Shown here: positions 51,520 through 60,276 of the stretch, in pieces
Layout of the letters: every line of letters starts with the position of its first letter
How positions within the stretch are numbered: position 1 is the stretch's first letter
Origin: Chryseobacterium sp.
GTDB lineage: Bacteria; Bacteroidota; Bacteroidia; Flavobacteriales; Weeksellaceae
Direction: 5' to 3'
Assembly (NCBI RefSeq): GCF_019236175.1
Contig: NZ_JAFAJM010000014.1
Span: forward strand, 186,001 to 250,000
DNA length: 64,000 nt
Notes under the pieces: model-generated
The model's input: the letters and a program-made list of their open reading frames with translations, nothing else
Told to the model about the DNA's origin: nothing
Databases searched by the model: none
Position numbers and translations under genes: made by a program

Positions 51520-52923
51520 ATGGTTCTCAGCAGAATTTGGTCGGCTTTTATTATCATTGCCATTACCATTGCCAGTATAAAATATATTTCATCGTACAAC
51601 TACAAAACCATTTTCAATGATATGGTCGTTGGAAAAAGCGGTGATACGATACAGATTGCATCTCAGAAGATGAATGCTCTCTCTCCTGTTGTCAGAGGCA
51701 ACCTGATGAAGAAAAATGATTTTGCGGACAGCAGAATTCACTACAAAACAGATTCCTTACAACAAGAAGTTAAAGTCTATCGCGTGCAGGAAGCAGACGG
51801 AGTCATAGGGACTTCCGAAACAGCAGTAAAAATCTGCCTGGGACTGATTGGAATCATGACGTTGTTTATGGGCTTTATGAGCATTGCCGAAAAAGCAGGC
51901 GGAATCAATCTTTTGAGCCGCTTTATACAACCGTTTTTTTCAAAATTATTCCCCGATATTCCTAAAAACCATCCGGCTTTCGGACATATGCTGATGAATT
52001 TCAGCGCCAATCTGTTAGGCCTTGATAATGCCGCCACTCCGTTTGGACTGAAGGCAATGGAAAGCCTGCAGAGCCTAAATCCCAACAAAGATACAGCCAG
52101 CAATTCGCAGATCATGTTTCTCTGTTTACATGCCGGAGGAATGACCCTGATTCCGGTTTCCATTATTGCAATCAGAGCATCCATGGGTTCAAAAACTCCC
52201 ACAGACATATTCCTTCCCTGCATGATTGCTACTTTTGCCGCCACACTTGCGGCGATGATCATTGTATCTTTATATCAGAAAATCAATCTGCTGCGTCCGG
52301 TTGTCATCGCATATGTAGGTGGTATTTCAGCCATTATAGGCCTTCTTGTACTCTATCTTGTACAATTGAGTAAAGATGAACTGGATGATTTCAGCAAAGT
52401 ACTGAGTAACGGTCTTATACTGTTTATTTTCCTCGCTATTGTACTGGGAGCTCTCTATAAAAAAATTAACGTTTTTGATGCCTTTATTGAAGGAGCAAAA
52501 GAAGGCTTTACTACCTGTGTGAAAATTATTCCTTATCTGGTAGGAATGCTGATAGCCATCTCTCTATTAAGAACTTCAGGTGTTTTTGATGTCATCATTG
52601 ACGGCATGAAATGGCTCGCTAATGTAGTCCATCTGGATCCCCGTTTTGTGGACGGACTTCCTACCGCCCTGATCAAACCCCTGTCCGGCTCCGGAGCAAG
52701 AGGAATGATGGTAGATACGATGAAAACTTTCGGCCCTGACAGTTTTCAGGGGCATCTTTCCGCCGTCCTTCAGGGAAGTTCAGATACGACGTTTTATGTG
52801 ATTGCGGTATATTTTGGTGCCATAGCTGTAAAGAATACAAGATACACGGTAATTGCCATGCTTCTGGCCGATTTGGTAGGAGTTATTACCTCAATTGCGC
52901 TAGCCTATCTATTTTTTGCCTAA
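51520..52923 (+). CDS. SpmA-SpmB-type nucleoside-recognition membrane protein
   Basis: 467-aa protein with about ten membrane spans that fuses the two Gate/nucleoside-recognition domains encoded separately as spmA and spmB in Bacillus. First half: GLIGIMTLFMGFMSIAEKAGGINLLSR, FGHMLMNFSANLLGLDNAATPFGLKAMESLQ; second half: FIEGAKEGFTTCVKIIPYLVGMLIAI, SGSGARGMMVDTM, LQGSSDTTFYVIAVYFG. In a non-spore-former, so a transport or nucleotide-linked role is likelier than sporulation. Confidence 0.92.
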   Translation: MVLSRIWSAFIIIAITIASIKYISSYNYKTIFNDMVVGKSGDTIQIASQKMNALSPVVRGNLMKKNDFADSRIHYKTDSLQQEVKVYRVQEADGVIGTSETAVKICLGLIGIMTLFMGFMSIAEKAGGINLLSRFIQPFFSKLFPDIPKNHPAFGHMLMNFSANLLGLDNAATPFGLKAMESLQSLNPNKDTASNSQIMFLCLHAGGMTLIPVSIIAIRASMGSKTPTDIFLPCMIATFAATLAAMIIVSLYQKINLLRPVVIAYVGGISAIIGLLVLYLVQLSKDELDDFSKVLSNGLILFIFLAIVLGALYKKINVFDAFIEGAKEGFTTCVKIIPYLVGMLIAISLLRTSGVFDVIIDGMKWLANVVHLDPRFVDGLPTALIKPLSGSGARGMMVDTMKTFGPDSFQGHLSAVLQGSSDTTFYVIAVYFGAIAVKNTRYTVIAMLLADLVGVITSIALAYLFFA

Positions 52924-53314
52924 GATAGTTACTAGTTTCTTTATCATTAATGAGTTACGAAAAACCTATATTGATAATATTGCTTTTGAGCTGTTTATTG
53001 AAGCACATACGCTTTCACTCCAACTGCCAGATTATGAATTATATAAATCGGGTAGCCAGTTGAGACGACTTGCCGATTCCGTTGTTACAAACATTACAGA
53101 AGGCTATGGAATAAAAAATTACAAAGGTGATTTTATCAGGTTTCTTACTTAGTCTCAGGCAAGTTGTGATGAAACAGTTTGTCACTTATCAAAAAACCAA
53201 TGCCTTTATCCGGGTTTAAGTCCAGATTTTAAAGAAAAATCAGAACAATATAGACTCTTAGGAGGAAAAATCAATACCTTTATAAAATACGTCCAATTGA
53301 ACTGGAGCACATAA
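52916..53314 (+). pseudogene. Broken four-helix-bundle (23S rRNA intervening-sequence) protein gene
   Basis: The reading frame gives ELRKTYIDNIAFELFIEAHTLSLQLPDYELYKSGSQLRRLADSVVTNITEGYG...DFIRFLT, then TAG at 53150-53152, then continues in the same frame with SQASCDETVCHL...YRLLGGKINTFIKYVQ to TAA at 53312-53314. That matches the family start to end at about 120-130 residues, so one codon has become a stop. No ATG is in frame at the expected start (an ATT-AAT-GAG remains), giving two lesions. It begins on the last bases of the SpmA-SpmB gene. A nonfunctional remnant is likely. Confidence 0.75.
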
Positions 53315-53340
53315 CCCAGACCATCAACAAAATTACCATT

Positions 53341-53733
53341 ATGATAACAGATAAAGAATTTACGTTAAGACTTATCAGACAGCTTTCCCAGGCCCTGGAA
53401 AAGCTGATTCTGGACAAACCCGAGGAAAGTTTAATGCAAAAAGAACTGGATTTTGATACCCTGATGCGGGACATTTTCAAGATGAATTTCACAGAAGTAG
53501 CAGCAATGACTCCGGAAGAGATGATTGCTCTTGTCAATGAAAGACAGGAAAGAGACCGTAAAGATTATTATGAAATGCTGGGAAATCTTTTCTACTTTAA
53601 GAGCAGAGAAGAACAGAATAAAGACTTCCAGAATAAAGCAAAGACATTCTACGAGCTCTATCTTCAGACCAGCGGTATTTTTGCCCTTCCGGTTATCAAC
53701 AGAATTAATGAATTAAAAAAAGCACTTGAATAA
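53341..53733 (+). CDS. DUF6483-like helical protein
   Basis: 130-aa all-helical soluble protein (MITDKEFTLRLIRQLSQALEKLILDKPEESLMQKELDFDT...NKAKTFYELYLQTSGIFALPVINRINELKKALE) matching the pattern of DUF6483, with a C-terminal TPR-like pair. No catalytic motif. Function unknown. Confidence 0.7.
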   Translation: MITDKEFTLRLIRQLSQALEKLILDKPEESLMQKELDFDTLMRDIFKMNFTEVAAMTPEEMIALVNERQERDRKDYYEMLGNLFYFKSREEQNKDFQNKAKTFYELYLQTSGIFALPVINRINELKKALE

Positions 53734-53744
53734 AGTGCTTTTTT
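53715..53744 (+). terminator. Terminator of the DUF6483-like gene
   Basis: AAAAAAGCACTT/AAGTGCTTTTTT with a 5-nt loop; the stop codon lies in the structure. Confidence 0.85.
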
Positions 53745-53850
53745 ATATAGATGTGTTTTAACCTTATTGTAGTAACTCCGAAAAGTCTTTATAATGATAA
53801 CAGCAGTTGCTTTCGGGCAAACCTGTAGATTCTTTCCTCCGAAATAAAAG

Positions 53851-54738
53851 TTAGAATGTAATTTTATAAGTTCCTGTGGAAGATGTATTGGCTTTCTCCG
53901 CTTTTACATATTTCTTAACCCAGGCAACTGAGGTGGAAGATACACAAGGGTCTGAAATTCCTCCCGCTCTTCTTGCAGAAACTACATTTCCGGCTTTATC
54001 CACCGTATAGGCAACGGTGATAGATCCGCTGGCTGTACAACTGTGAGAAGGCTGAGCCCCTCCTCTTCCCATCGTTCCCGGAATATATCCTACCAGTTTT
54101 CGGTCAATTCCTACTTTACTATCTCCGTTTCCGTCTCCGCCTAAAGGATCTCCTGCGTTGCCGATTCCTTCGCCTGTTCCCTGGCTTCCGGCTTTTGTGC
54201 CTCTTCCTTTAATCAGGTTTCCGATGGCTGCATTTCCTTTTCCGTCACCATTTCCTGTTTTGGAATTGGCCGTGGCTGCTCCTGATTTTTTAGTATTCTT
54301 GGAAGCACTGGTACTGGTGGCTTCCTTTTTTTCTACTTTTTTTGATTCCTCTTTTTTAGGAACCGTATTTTTTGATTTATCTCCAGTAATAATCTTTTCC
54401 TTAGCCTCTGTTTTTTTGGGCACAGGAACGGGTACCGGTTCTGGTTTTACAACAGTTTTAGTTTCAGGAACCGGCGTTTCTGCAGGCTCAGGAGTGACCT
54501 CTTCTGTAGCAGCCTGACTTCCCGGTTGTTCTGCAGGCTCTTCAATCCCTTTTCCGTTTCTGTTGTCTCCGAAATTCACAAGCATTGTTGTCACGATTTC
54601 CGGTTCCTTATCCAGTTCAGGTTTTAATTTATATAAAAAAACAAAAAGCAAAACGGCAGCCCAGATAAGGACAGAAAGCAACGCGCTTTTTACCCTGTCT
54701 TTATTTTCCTCGTTTTTATTGGCAGTATAGCTTCTCAT
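53851..54738 (-). CDS. tonB: TonB-type energy transducer
   Basis: 295-aa protein with one N-terminal membrane span (about 19-37), a long Pro/Glu/Lys linker (residues 60-150) that would bridge the periplasm, a Gly-rich segment (NGDGKGNAAIGNLIKGRGTKAGSQGTGEGIGNAG), and a C-terminal TonB-like domain (GSITVAYTVDKAGNVVSARRAGGISDPCVSS...TGTYKITF). Encoded downstream of exbB and exbD on the same strand, so it is part of one energy-transducing unit for outer-membrane receptors. Confidence 0.9.
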   Translation of the reverse strand: MRSYTANKNEENKDRVKSALLSVLIWAAVLLFVFLYKLKPELDKEPEIVTTMLVNFGDNRNGKGIEEPAEQPGSQAATEEVTPEPAETPVPETKTVVKPEPVPVPVPKKTEAKEKIITGDKSKNTVPKKEESKKVEKKEATSTSASKNTKKSGAATANSKTGNGDGKGNAAIGNLIKGRGTKAGSQGTGEGIGNAGDPLGGDGNGDSKVGIDRKLVGYIPGTMGRGGAQPSHSCTASGSITVAYTVDKAGNVVSARRAGGISDPCVSSTSVAWVKKYVKAEKANTSSTGTYKITF

Positions 54739-54771
54739 CTTACAATAATTCTTTCCGGTGATTCGGGTGTA

Positions 54772-55170
54772 TTATTTATCTTTAACTGTTGCAATAGCAA
54801 TATTAAATTTATGTTTTTCAGCAATTTCCATCACAAAAACAACATCTTTATGCAATGTGTTTTCATCAGCTCTGATCGTGAACGATTTATTGGTCTGATT
54901 CGCCAGTTTATCAACAATAATCTGCTCCAGTTCGCCTTTATTGGCAGGATTATCATCTACATAAAATGAACCATCCGGCTTAATACTTACCGTTAAAGGA
55001 TTCGGAATATTATCGTCGACAGCTCCGGCTTTCGGCAGATTCACATCAATGGCACTTTGATTGGCAGCCGAAGAGGTGATCATAAAGAATATCAGCATCA
55101 ACAGGATAACATCTGTCATCGCTGCTAAACTGAATTCCGGGTTCGCTTTATTTCTTCTTTGAATTTTCAT
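54772..55170 (-). CDS. exbD: ExbD/TolR biopolymer transport protein
   Basis: 132-aa ExbD-type subunit. One span (about 16-35) holds the functional Asp20 (FSLAAMTDVILLMLIFFMI), which takes part in proton coupling. The periplasmic domain ends with LTVSIKPDGSFYVDDNPANKGEL...KFNIAIATVKDK. Middle gene of exbB-exbD-tonB, 10 bp after exbB. Confidence 0.93.
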   Translation of the reverse strand: MKIQRRNKANPEFSLAAMTDVILLMLIFFMITSSAANQSAIDVNLPKAGAVDDNIPNPLTVSIKPDGSFYVDDNPANKGELEQIIVDKLANQTNKSFTIRADENTLHKDVVFVMEIAEKHKFNIAIATVKDK

Positions 55171-55180
55171 TGCAAGAAAA

Positions 55181-55885
55181 TTATAACGGTTTATTGATAA
55201 GATCTAAAAATTCTCCGGACATGTTCTGTGCTTTCAACACAAACTTATCAATCCTTGTCAAAAGGATGTTATAACAGAAGTTTGCAGGAATAGCTACTGC
55301 CAGACCTACAGCTGTTTGCCCTAAAGCGGTATAAATACCTTCTGAAAGAGTTTTAGGAGAAAAAGATCCTGTAGCATGTGATAAATTAAAGAAAGCAATA
55401 ATCATCCCGATTACCGTCCCTAAAAGCCCTAACATCGGGGCAATACTTGGAACTACAGCCAAAAGGTTAAGGTTTTTTTCCATATTGGCAACTTCCACCT
55501 GTGCCTGTGCCTCCATTGCACTTACAATATCAGAAACAGGACGTCCCAGTCTTGAAATTCCTTTTTCAAGAATTCTCCCTTCCGGGGAATTTTGTGTCTT
55601 ACAGTAATCTGCTGCTGCTTCTATCTTTCCTTCTTTAATAAAGTCTTCAATATTATTCATAAAATTGGAATCCGTCTTGGATGTCAGCCTTTTAATAAAG
55701 AAAAATCTTTCAAAAAACAGATATAGAGAAAATACACCCAGGAGCAACACGGTTACCATCACTATTTTAGCGAAAGCTCCTCCGTGGAACATAATCTTCC
55801 AAAATGAAAATTCTAAATTGTCTGTAGCAACTGCAGGTGTAGCGATTTGAGCAAATAAAATCTGAGTAAGTTCCGTTAACAGCAT
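55181..55885 (-). CDS. exbB: ExbB/TolQ/MotA proton channel protein
   Basis: 234-aa membrane protein with three spans (about 35-57, 140-165, 185-208). Family motifs: LNLLAVVPSIAPMLGLLGTVIGMIIAFFNLS and LSEGIYTALGQTAVGLAVAIPANFCYNIL. With ExbD it uses the proton gradient to drive TonB. First gene of the exbB-exbD-tonB operon. Confidence 0.94.
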   Translation of the reverse strand: MLLTELTQILFAQIATPAVATDNLEFSFWKIMFHGGAFAKIVMVTVLLLGVFSLYLFFERFFFIKRLTSKTDSNFMNNIEDFIKEGKIEAAADYCKTQNSPEGRILEKGISRLGRPVSDIVSAMEAQAQVEVANMEKNLNLLAVVPSIAPMLGLLGTVIGMIIAFFNLSHATGSFSPKTLSEGIYTALGQTAVGLAVAIPANFCYNILLTRIDKFVLKAQNMSGEFLDLINKPL

Positions 55886-55994
55886 TAATGTGAATTTTTA
55901 TAAAAATTTAACGACAAATGTAGTGGAATATTATTAATTGATATCTTAAAAATTGCTTAAAAACAACTTAAAATATGTTATTTAATATAAACAG

Positions 55995-56032
55995 CAAATT
56001 TCTTTCCAAAAGAAATTTTGAAAAGAAATTTG
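55995..56032. repeat. Inverted repeat downstream of the acidic hypothetical gene
   Basis: CAAATTTCTTT (55995-56005) pairs with AAAGAAATTTG (56022-56032), or with a nearer copy at 56009-56018. It may end transcription of the minus-strand gene at 56060; the surroundings are AT-rich, so this is uncertain. Confidence 0.45.
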
Positions 56033-56059
56033 AGATAAAAAGAATAAGTAGCGACTTTT

Positions 56060-56521
56060 TTAGTCTTCGTCTACCTCAATATCATCTTGCTTAAACTCAC
56101 ATTTTAGCCTAAAAGGAATCGGTGTATCTGACCCTGTATAGAAATCGTCGATGGTTCCCTTCCAGATGACCTGAAGCTCACCGTCTTCGTTTTTCTCAAA
56201 AAGAAGCTCATTATCGTAAATATAGGCCTCTTCATCATCGAAGAGATCTACTTCCGTATAAGTTTCCTCATCAGAATCACTGATTTTAATTGTTTGGCCT
56301 TCTATTTCGGAAGAATCAATCGGAAAATCGAAAACTTCCAGCGAAAGCTGTGGAAAGTTGTACTGTAATGAATCATCATCTACGTGATCCAAACTGTCAT
56401 CCGTTATAACTTCAACCTCTAAAAAATGTTGCTGGTTGCTGTAGACTGCTTTACAATAAGTATTTCTGATATTGTATTTTAAAGTCTCGTCCGGATGGTA
56501 AATTTTTAAAATCCCTTTCAT
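56060..56521 (-). CDS. Acidic hypothetical protein
   Basis: 153-aa very acidic protein (many Asp and Glu in DSDEETYTEVDLFDDEEAYIYDNELLFEKNEDGEL) with no signal peptide or span. It looks beta-rich, with a long Glu/Asp tail. No family recognised. Flanked by exbB upstream and the DUF885 gene, both divergent or distant; probably a single gene. Confidence 0.6.
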   Translation of the reverse strand: MKGILKIYHPDETLKYNIRNTYCKAVYSNQQHFLEVEVITDDSLDHVDDDSLQYNFPQLSLEVFDFPIDSSEIEGQTIKISDSDEETYTEVDLFDDEEAYIYDNELLFEKNEDGELQVIWKGTIDDFYTGSDTPIPFRLKCEFKQDDIEVDED

Positions 56522-56662
56522 TTTTTCTTAAAAAAGAACTGTAATAATATGATTGTTAAACGTTTTAGACAAAGATAAAAAATTGATTCAAAGTTAAAAG
56601 GATTTTGAAAATAAATTTTCAAAATCAAATCAGATGATGAGTCTGAATCCTCTAATAATACT

Positions 56663-56670
56663 TACTTTTG
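56663..56670 (+). promoter_or_regulatory. -7 box of the DUF885 lipoprotein gene
   Basis: TACTTTTG, exact TAnnTTTG, 19 bp before the ATG. Confidence 0.5.
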
Positions 56671-56689
56671 TTTTATAAAGATTCTGAAA

Positions 56690-58486
56690 ATGAAAAACAT
56701 TTTATCAAAAAGTATTTTAGGTCTGGGACTGCTGATCAGCCTTGCCTCGTGCAGGAAATCTGATTCTCCTCTTACAAAAGTGACCCCTACCAATCTGGAT
56801 TCTATTGCATCCAATTATTATGAACAGTATCTTAAATTATACCCTTTAGATGCTACTTCTCAGGGAGATACAAGATACAATGACCAGCTTCCTATTAATA
56901 TTGATAAAGATTTCATCTCAGGAGAAATTGCTTTTTACAATTCAGTACAGAAACAGCTGGAACATGTTGACTACAAAAGTCTTTCCGATGAAAATAAAGT
57001 GGTGTATGATGTATTGGACTATACTTTAAAAGATAAAATCGAAGCATATGCCTATCACCCGGAATACATCCCTTTCACTCAGTTTGGGGGACTTCCGTTA
57101 AGTTTTCCTCTGTACGGAAGCGGTGAAGGAAGCCAGCCTTTCAAAACAGAAAAAGATTACAATGACTGGCTGAAAAGAATGGAAAAGTTTCCGGACTGGA
57201 TGAATGCGGCTGCAGAAAATTTCCGCGAGGGAATCAATAATAAAATTGTTCTTCCTAAAAAACTGGTGGTTAAAATGATTCCACAGCTGAAAGCTGAGGA
57301 AATCATCACAACCGATATGGAAAAAAATATCTTTTACGGGCCTATCAGAAAATTCCCGAAAAATTTTACTCAGAATCAAAAAGATAAGTTTTCAGAACTT
57401 TATAAAGAAGCGATTATCAAAAAAATTATTCCTGCTTATACCAAAATGGGTACTTTCCTTGAGAAAGAATATTTACCAAAAGCGAGGGATACCGATGGCT
57501 ACAACAGCCTTCCTAACGGGAATGAAATTTATACGTACTATGTAAAAAGCTGGACAACAACCAAGAAATCTCCTGAAGAAATTAATAAAATCGGACAGCA
57601 GCAGGTGGCTATGCTTCGTGCTGAAATGGAAAAAGTAAAGCAACAGGTGGGCTTTAAAGGAACACTGGAAGAATTCATCACGTTTGTGAAAACCGACCCT
57701 AAAGCAATGCCTTACAAAACTTCTAAAGATGTTTTAAACGGATTCAATGCTATTCTGACTAAAATTACCCCGAAGCTGAAAACGATGTTTAATGTAACCC
57801 CGAAAACAAAGTTTGAAATCAGACAGACGGAAAAATTCAGAGAAGCAAGTGCAAGTGCAGAATATATTCCCGGAACACCAGACGGTAAGAGACCCGGAAT
57901 TTTCTACGTTCCTCTTCCCGATCCTACAAAATTCAATGTAACTTCAGGAATGGAATCCCTTTTTCTTCACGAAGCTATTCCGGGACATCATTATCAGGTT
58001 TCCCTACAGCAGGAAAACACTTCTCTCCCCAAATTCATGAGATTCGGATGGTTTGGAGCCTATGGAGAAGGGTGGGCTCATTATTGTGAAACATTAGGCC
58101 CTGAGTTCGGACTTTATACAGACCCTTATCAGAAAATGGGCTATTTAAGTGATCAGATGCTGAGAGCAGTGAGACTGGTAGTAGATACAGGAATTCATAC
58201 CGGAAAAATGACCCGCGAGGAAGCCATTAAATACTTCCTCAGCAATATCTCTTATGACGAAGGAGCTGCTACAGCAGAAGTAGAAAGATATATGGCTATG
58301 CCGGGACAGGCCTTAGGATATAAAATCGGTTCTTTACGAATCCGTGAACTCAGAGAAAAATACCAGAAAGAACTGGGAACGAAGTTTAATCTGGCAAGCT
58401 TCCATGATGAAGTATTAAGCCAGGGATGCCTCCCTCTGGATGTTCTGAACAGAAAAATGGAGCTTTGGGCCCAAAAACAAAAATAG
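56690..58486 (+). CDS. DUF885 peptidase-like lipoprotein
   Basis: 598-aa lipoprotein (lipobox at C21, LASCRKS) of the DUF885 family, relatives of M32/gluzincin-type metallopeptidases. The zinc-binding HExxH is HEAIPGHH in SLFLHEAIPGHHYQVSLQQE, with downstream Glu in YGEGWAHYCETLG. N-terminal NYYEQYLKLYPLDATSQGDTRYNDQLP is the family signature. Likely a secreted dipeptidase or carboxypeptidase; substrate unproven. Single gene. Confidence 0.88.
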   Translation: MKNILSKSILGLGLLISLASCRKSDSPLTKVTPTNLDSIASNYYEQYLKLYPLDATSQGDTRYNDQLPINIDKDFISGEIAFYNSVQKQLEHVDYKSLSDENKVVYDVLDYTLKDKIEAYAYHPEYIPFTQFGGLPLSFPLYGSGEGSQPFKTEKDYNDWLKRMEKFPDWMNAAAENFREGINNKIVLPKKLVVKMIPQLKAEEIITTDMEKNIFYGPIRKFPKNFTQNQKDKFSELYKEAIIKKIIPAYTKMGTFLEKEYLPKARDTDGYNSLPNGNEIYTYYVKSWTTTKKSPEEINKIGQQQVAMLRAEMEKVKQQVGFKGTLEEFITFVKTDPKAMPYKTSKDVLNGFNAILTKITPKLKTMFNVTPKTKFEIRQTEKFREASASAEYIPGTPDGKRPGIFYVPLPDPTKFNVTSGMESLFLHEAIPGHHYQVSLQQENTSLPKFMRFGWFGAYGEGWAHYCETLGPEFGLYTDPYQKMGYLSDQMLRAVRLVVDTGIHTGKMTREEAIKYFLSNISYDEGAATAEVERYMAMPGQALGYKIGSLRIRELREKYQKELGTKFNLASFHDEVLSQGCLPLDVLNRKMELWAQKQK

Positions 58487-58573
58487 TTATTTGACAAATA
58501 AAAGGTACTGAACAACAAACAGTACCTTTTTTAAGCTTAGCAAATTTTAATAATCATCTATAAAATAAAACCC

Positions 58574-59020
58574 ATGATCACAGAAAGTCTGAAATCTCTT
58601 TACAACAGAGATTTAAATAAGCTGAAAACGGAGCTAGTATCCTATCAGAATGAAGAAAACATCTGGAAAACGGATAAAAACATCAGTAATTCCGCGGGAA
58701 ATCTGTGTCTTCACCTTGTGGGAAACCTCAGTCATTTTATTGGAGCAGAGCTGGGGAAAACAGGATACATCAGACAAAGAGAGCTTGAATTTTCACTGAA
58801 AGACATTCCGAGAGCCGAACTTATCACAAAAGTTGAAGACACAGCTGCAATGATCGATACGGTACTCTCTCAACTATCTGAAGATGATCTGAAGAAAGAA
58901 TACCCGCTCGTTGTTTTTGAAGACAAGATGACCACAGATTATTTCCTGATTCATCTTCTTGCCCATCTGGACTATCATTTGGGGCAGATCAATTACCACA
59001 GAAGGCTGCTGGATCTGTAA
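58574..59020 (+). CDS. DinB-like protein (DUF1572)
   Basis: 148-aa four-helix DinB/YfiT-type metalloprotein. Candidate metal ligands are His residues in LCLHLVGNLSHFIG (H47, H54) and HLLAHLDYHLGQINYHRR. Such proteins include thiol-dependent enzymes and transferases, but no specific reaction can be assigned. It follows the DUF885 gene with about 90 bp between. Confidence 0.82.
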   Translation: MITESLKSLYNRDLNKLKTELVSYQNEENIWKTDKNISNSAGNLCLHLVGNLSHFIGAELGKTGYIRQRELEFSLKDIPRAELITKVEDTAAMIDTVLSQLSEDDLKKEYPLVVFEDKMTTDYFLIHLLAHLDYHLGQINYHRRLLDL

Positions 59021-59108
59021 TCACGATTCAGTTACTCCGCCTTTTTTTCGCACAAAACCTCTTCCCCTTCAAAGAAGGGGAATTTTGTCTGGTATAAAAA
59101 CAAGGATT

Positions 59109-59729
59109 CTACTTGTCGAACATCATTTTAGTGATAAAATCTTTATCTCCTTTTCCTCTTGCCGGGGAATATTCTCTTCCGTAGAAAATAATCTGAAGAT
59201 GGAGCTTATTCCATACCTCTTCAGGAAACAGCTTTTTGGCGTCGCGTTCTGTTTCTACAACATTTTTTCCTGAGGTCAGCTTCCATTGTGTCATGAGACG
59301 GTGAATATGGGTATCTACCGGAAAAGCCGGAAAGCCAAATCCCTGACTCATCACTACAGAGGCGGTTTTATGCCCTACCCCTGGAAGCGCTTCCAATTCT
59401 TCATAAGTCTGCGGAACAATACCGTCATGTCTCTCTAATAAAAGCTCGGCCATTTTTTTCAGGTTTTTAGCTTTGGTATTGGAGAGCCCTATTTCTTTGA
59501 TCAGCTCTTTGATTTCAAATTCTTCCAGTTTTGCCATTCTTTGTGGAGTTCCTGCAACAGCAAAGAGATCGGGCGTTACCTGATTCACCTTTTTATCTGT
59601 AGTCTGCGCAGAAAGCGCTACAGCTACCATTAATGTATACGGATCCGTATGATCCAGCGGAATGGGTGTTGTAGGATACAGCTTATCCAATTCTATCTGA
59701 ACGAGCTCAGCTCTTTGTTTTTTTGTCAT
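59109..59729 (-). CDS. nth: Endonuclease III, lacking the Fe-S cluster
   Basis: 206-aa HhH-GPD DNA glycosylase/AP lyase from the internal ATG (MTKKQRAELV); the longer frame adds an atypical N-terminus. Helix-hairpin-helix LPGVGHKTASVVM contains the catalytic Lys121; D139 is in FPVDTHIHRL. E. coli Nth has a C-terminal Cys-x6-Cys-x2-Cys-x5-Cys cluster loop; here the matching part is REYSPARGKGDKDF, and the whole 206-aa protein has no cysteine, so it must be cluster-free. Divergent from bcp, sharing a 33-bp gap. Confidence 0.93.
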   Translation of the reverse strand: MTKKQRAELVQIELDKLYPTTPIPLDHTDPYTLMVAVALSAQTTDKKVNQVTPDLFAVAGTPQRMAKLEEFEIKELIKEIGLSNTKAKNLKKMAELLLERHDGIVPQTYEELEALPGVGHKTASVVMSQGFGFPAFPVDTHIHRLMTQWKLTSGKNVVETERDAKKLFPEEVWNKLHLQIIFYGREYSPARGKGDKDFITKMMFDK

Positions 59730-59745
59730 GTAACCCTTAAATTTG
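59714..59745 (+). promoter_or_regulatory. bcp promoter overlapping the nth start
   Basis: TTTG at 59714-59717, 20-bp spacer, TAAATTTG at 59738-59745 (exact). The -33 element lies inside the first codons of nth on the other strand. The bcp ATG is 17 bp after the -7 box. Confidence 0.65.
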
Positions 59746-59762
59746 AACAAAATTAATTTATT

Positions 59763-60212
59763 ATGTTGAAAGTTGGAGACAAATTGCCTGAATTTGAAGG
59801 GCACAATCAAGACGAAAAAACAGTAACCTCATCAAAATTAATCGGAAAAAAGCTGGTTGTTTTCTTTTATCCGCAAGCGAATACTCCGACATGTACTGTG
59901 GAAGCCTGTAATCTGAGTGACAATTATGCCCGGCTTAAAAAAGCGGGGTTTCAGTTATTGGGGATTAGCGGAGATTCTGTAAAAAAACAGAAAAATTTCC
60001 ACAGTAAATTTGCTTTTCCATATGATCTTATTGCTGATGAAAACCATGATATTATCGAAAAATTCGGGGTTTGGCAAGAGAAAAAGACTTTTGGGAAAAC
60101 CTATATGGGGATTGTAAGAACAACCTTTATTTTTGATGAAAACGGCATTTGCACAAGAGTTATTGAAAAAGTAACTTCAAAAACAGCTGCTGAACAGATC
60201 TTGGAAGGATAA
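59763..60212 (+). CDS. bcp: Thiol peroxidase Bcp (PrxQ-type peroxiredoxin)
   Basis: 149-aa thioredoxin-dependent peroxiredoxin. Active site YPQANTPTCTVEACN has the peroxidatic Cys in PTCT and the resolving Cys in EAC, five residues later, the Bcp/PrxQ arrangement. LLGISGDSVKKQKNFHSKFAFPYDLIADE is typical. Reduces peroxides in the cytoplasm. Neighbouring nth also handles oxidative damage to DNA, which may explain the divergent pairing. Confidence 0.95.
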   Translation: MLKVGDKLPEFEGHNQDEKTVTSSKLIGKKLVVFFYPQANTPTCTVEACNLSDNYARLKKAGFQLLGISGDSVKKQKNFHSKFAFPYDLIADENHDIIEKFGVWQEKKTFGKTYMGIVRTTFIFDENGICTRVIEKVTSKTAAEQILEG

Positions 60213-60276
60213 TTTTAATACTAATAAAAAGAAAAATCCACAAATAGACTTTGTGGATTTTTTATCGTGTTTGGCT

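Noticed and set aside
53150..53152. Programmed read-through of TAG in the four-helix-bundle gene
   Set aside because: No read-through signal is seen and the start codon is also missing, so simple decay explains it better.
54158..54517. Plus-strand frame of 119 codons rich in Pro, Ala and Phe
   Set aside because: It is the antisense of the Lys/Glu/Pro linker of TonB; its composition follows from that repeat-like codon use.
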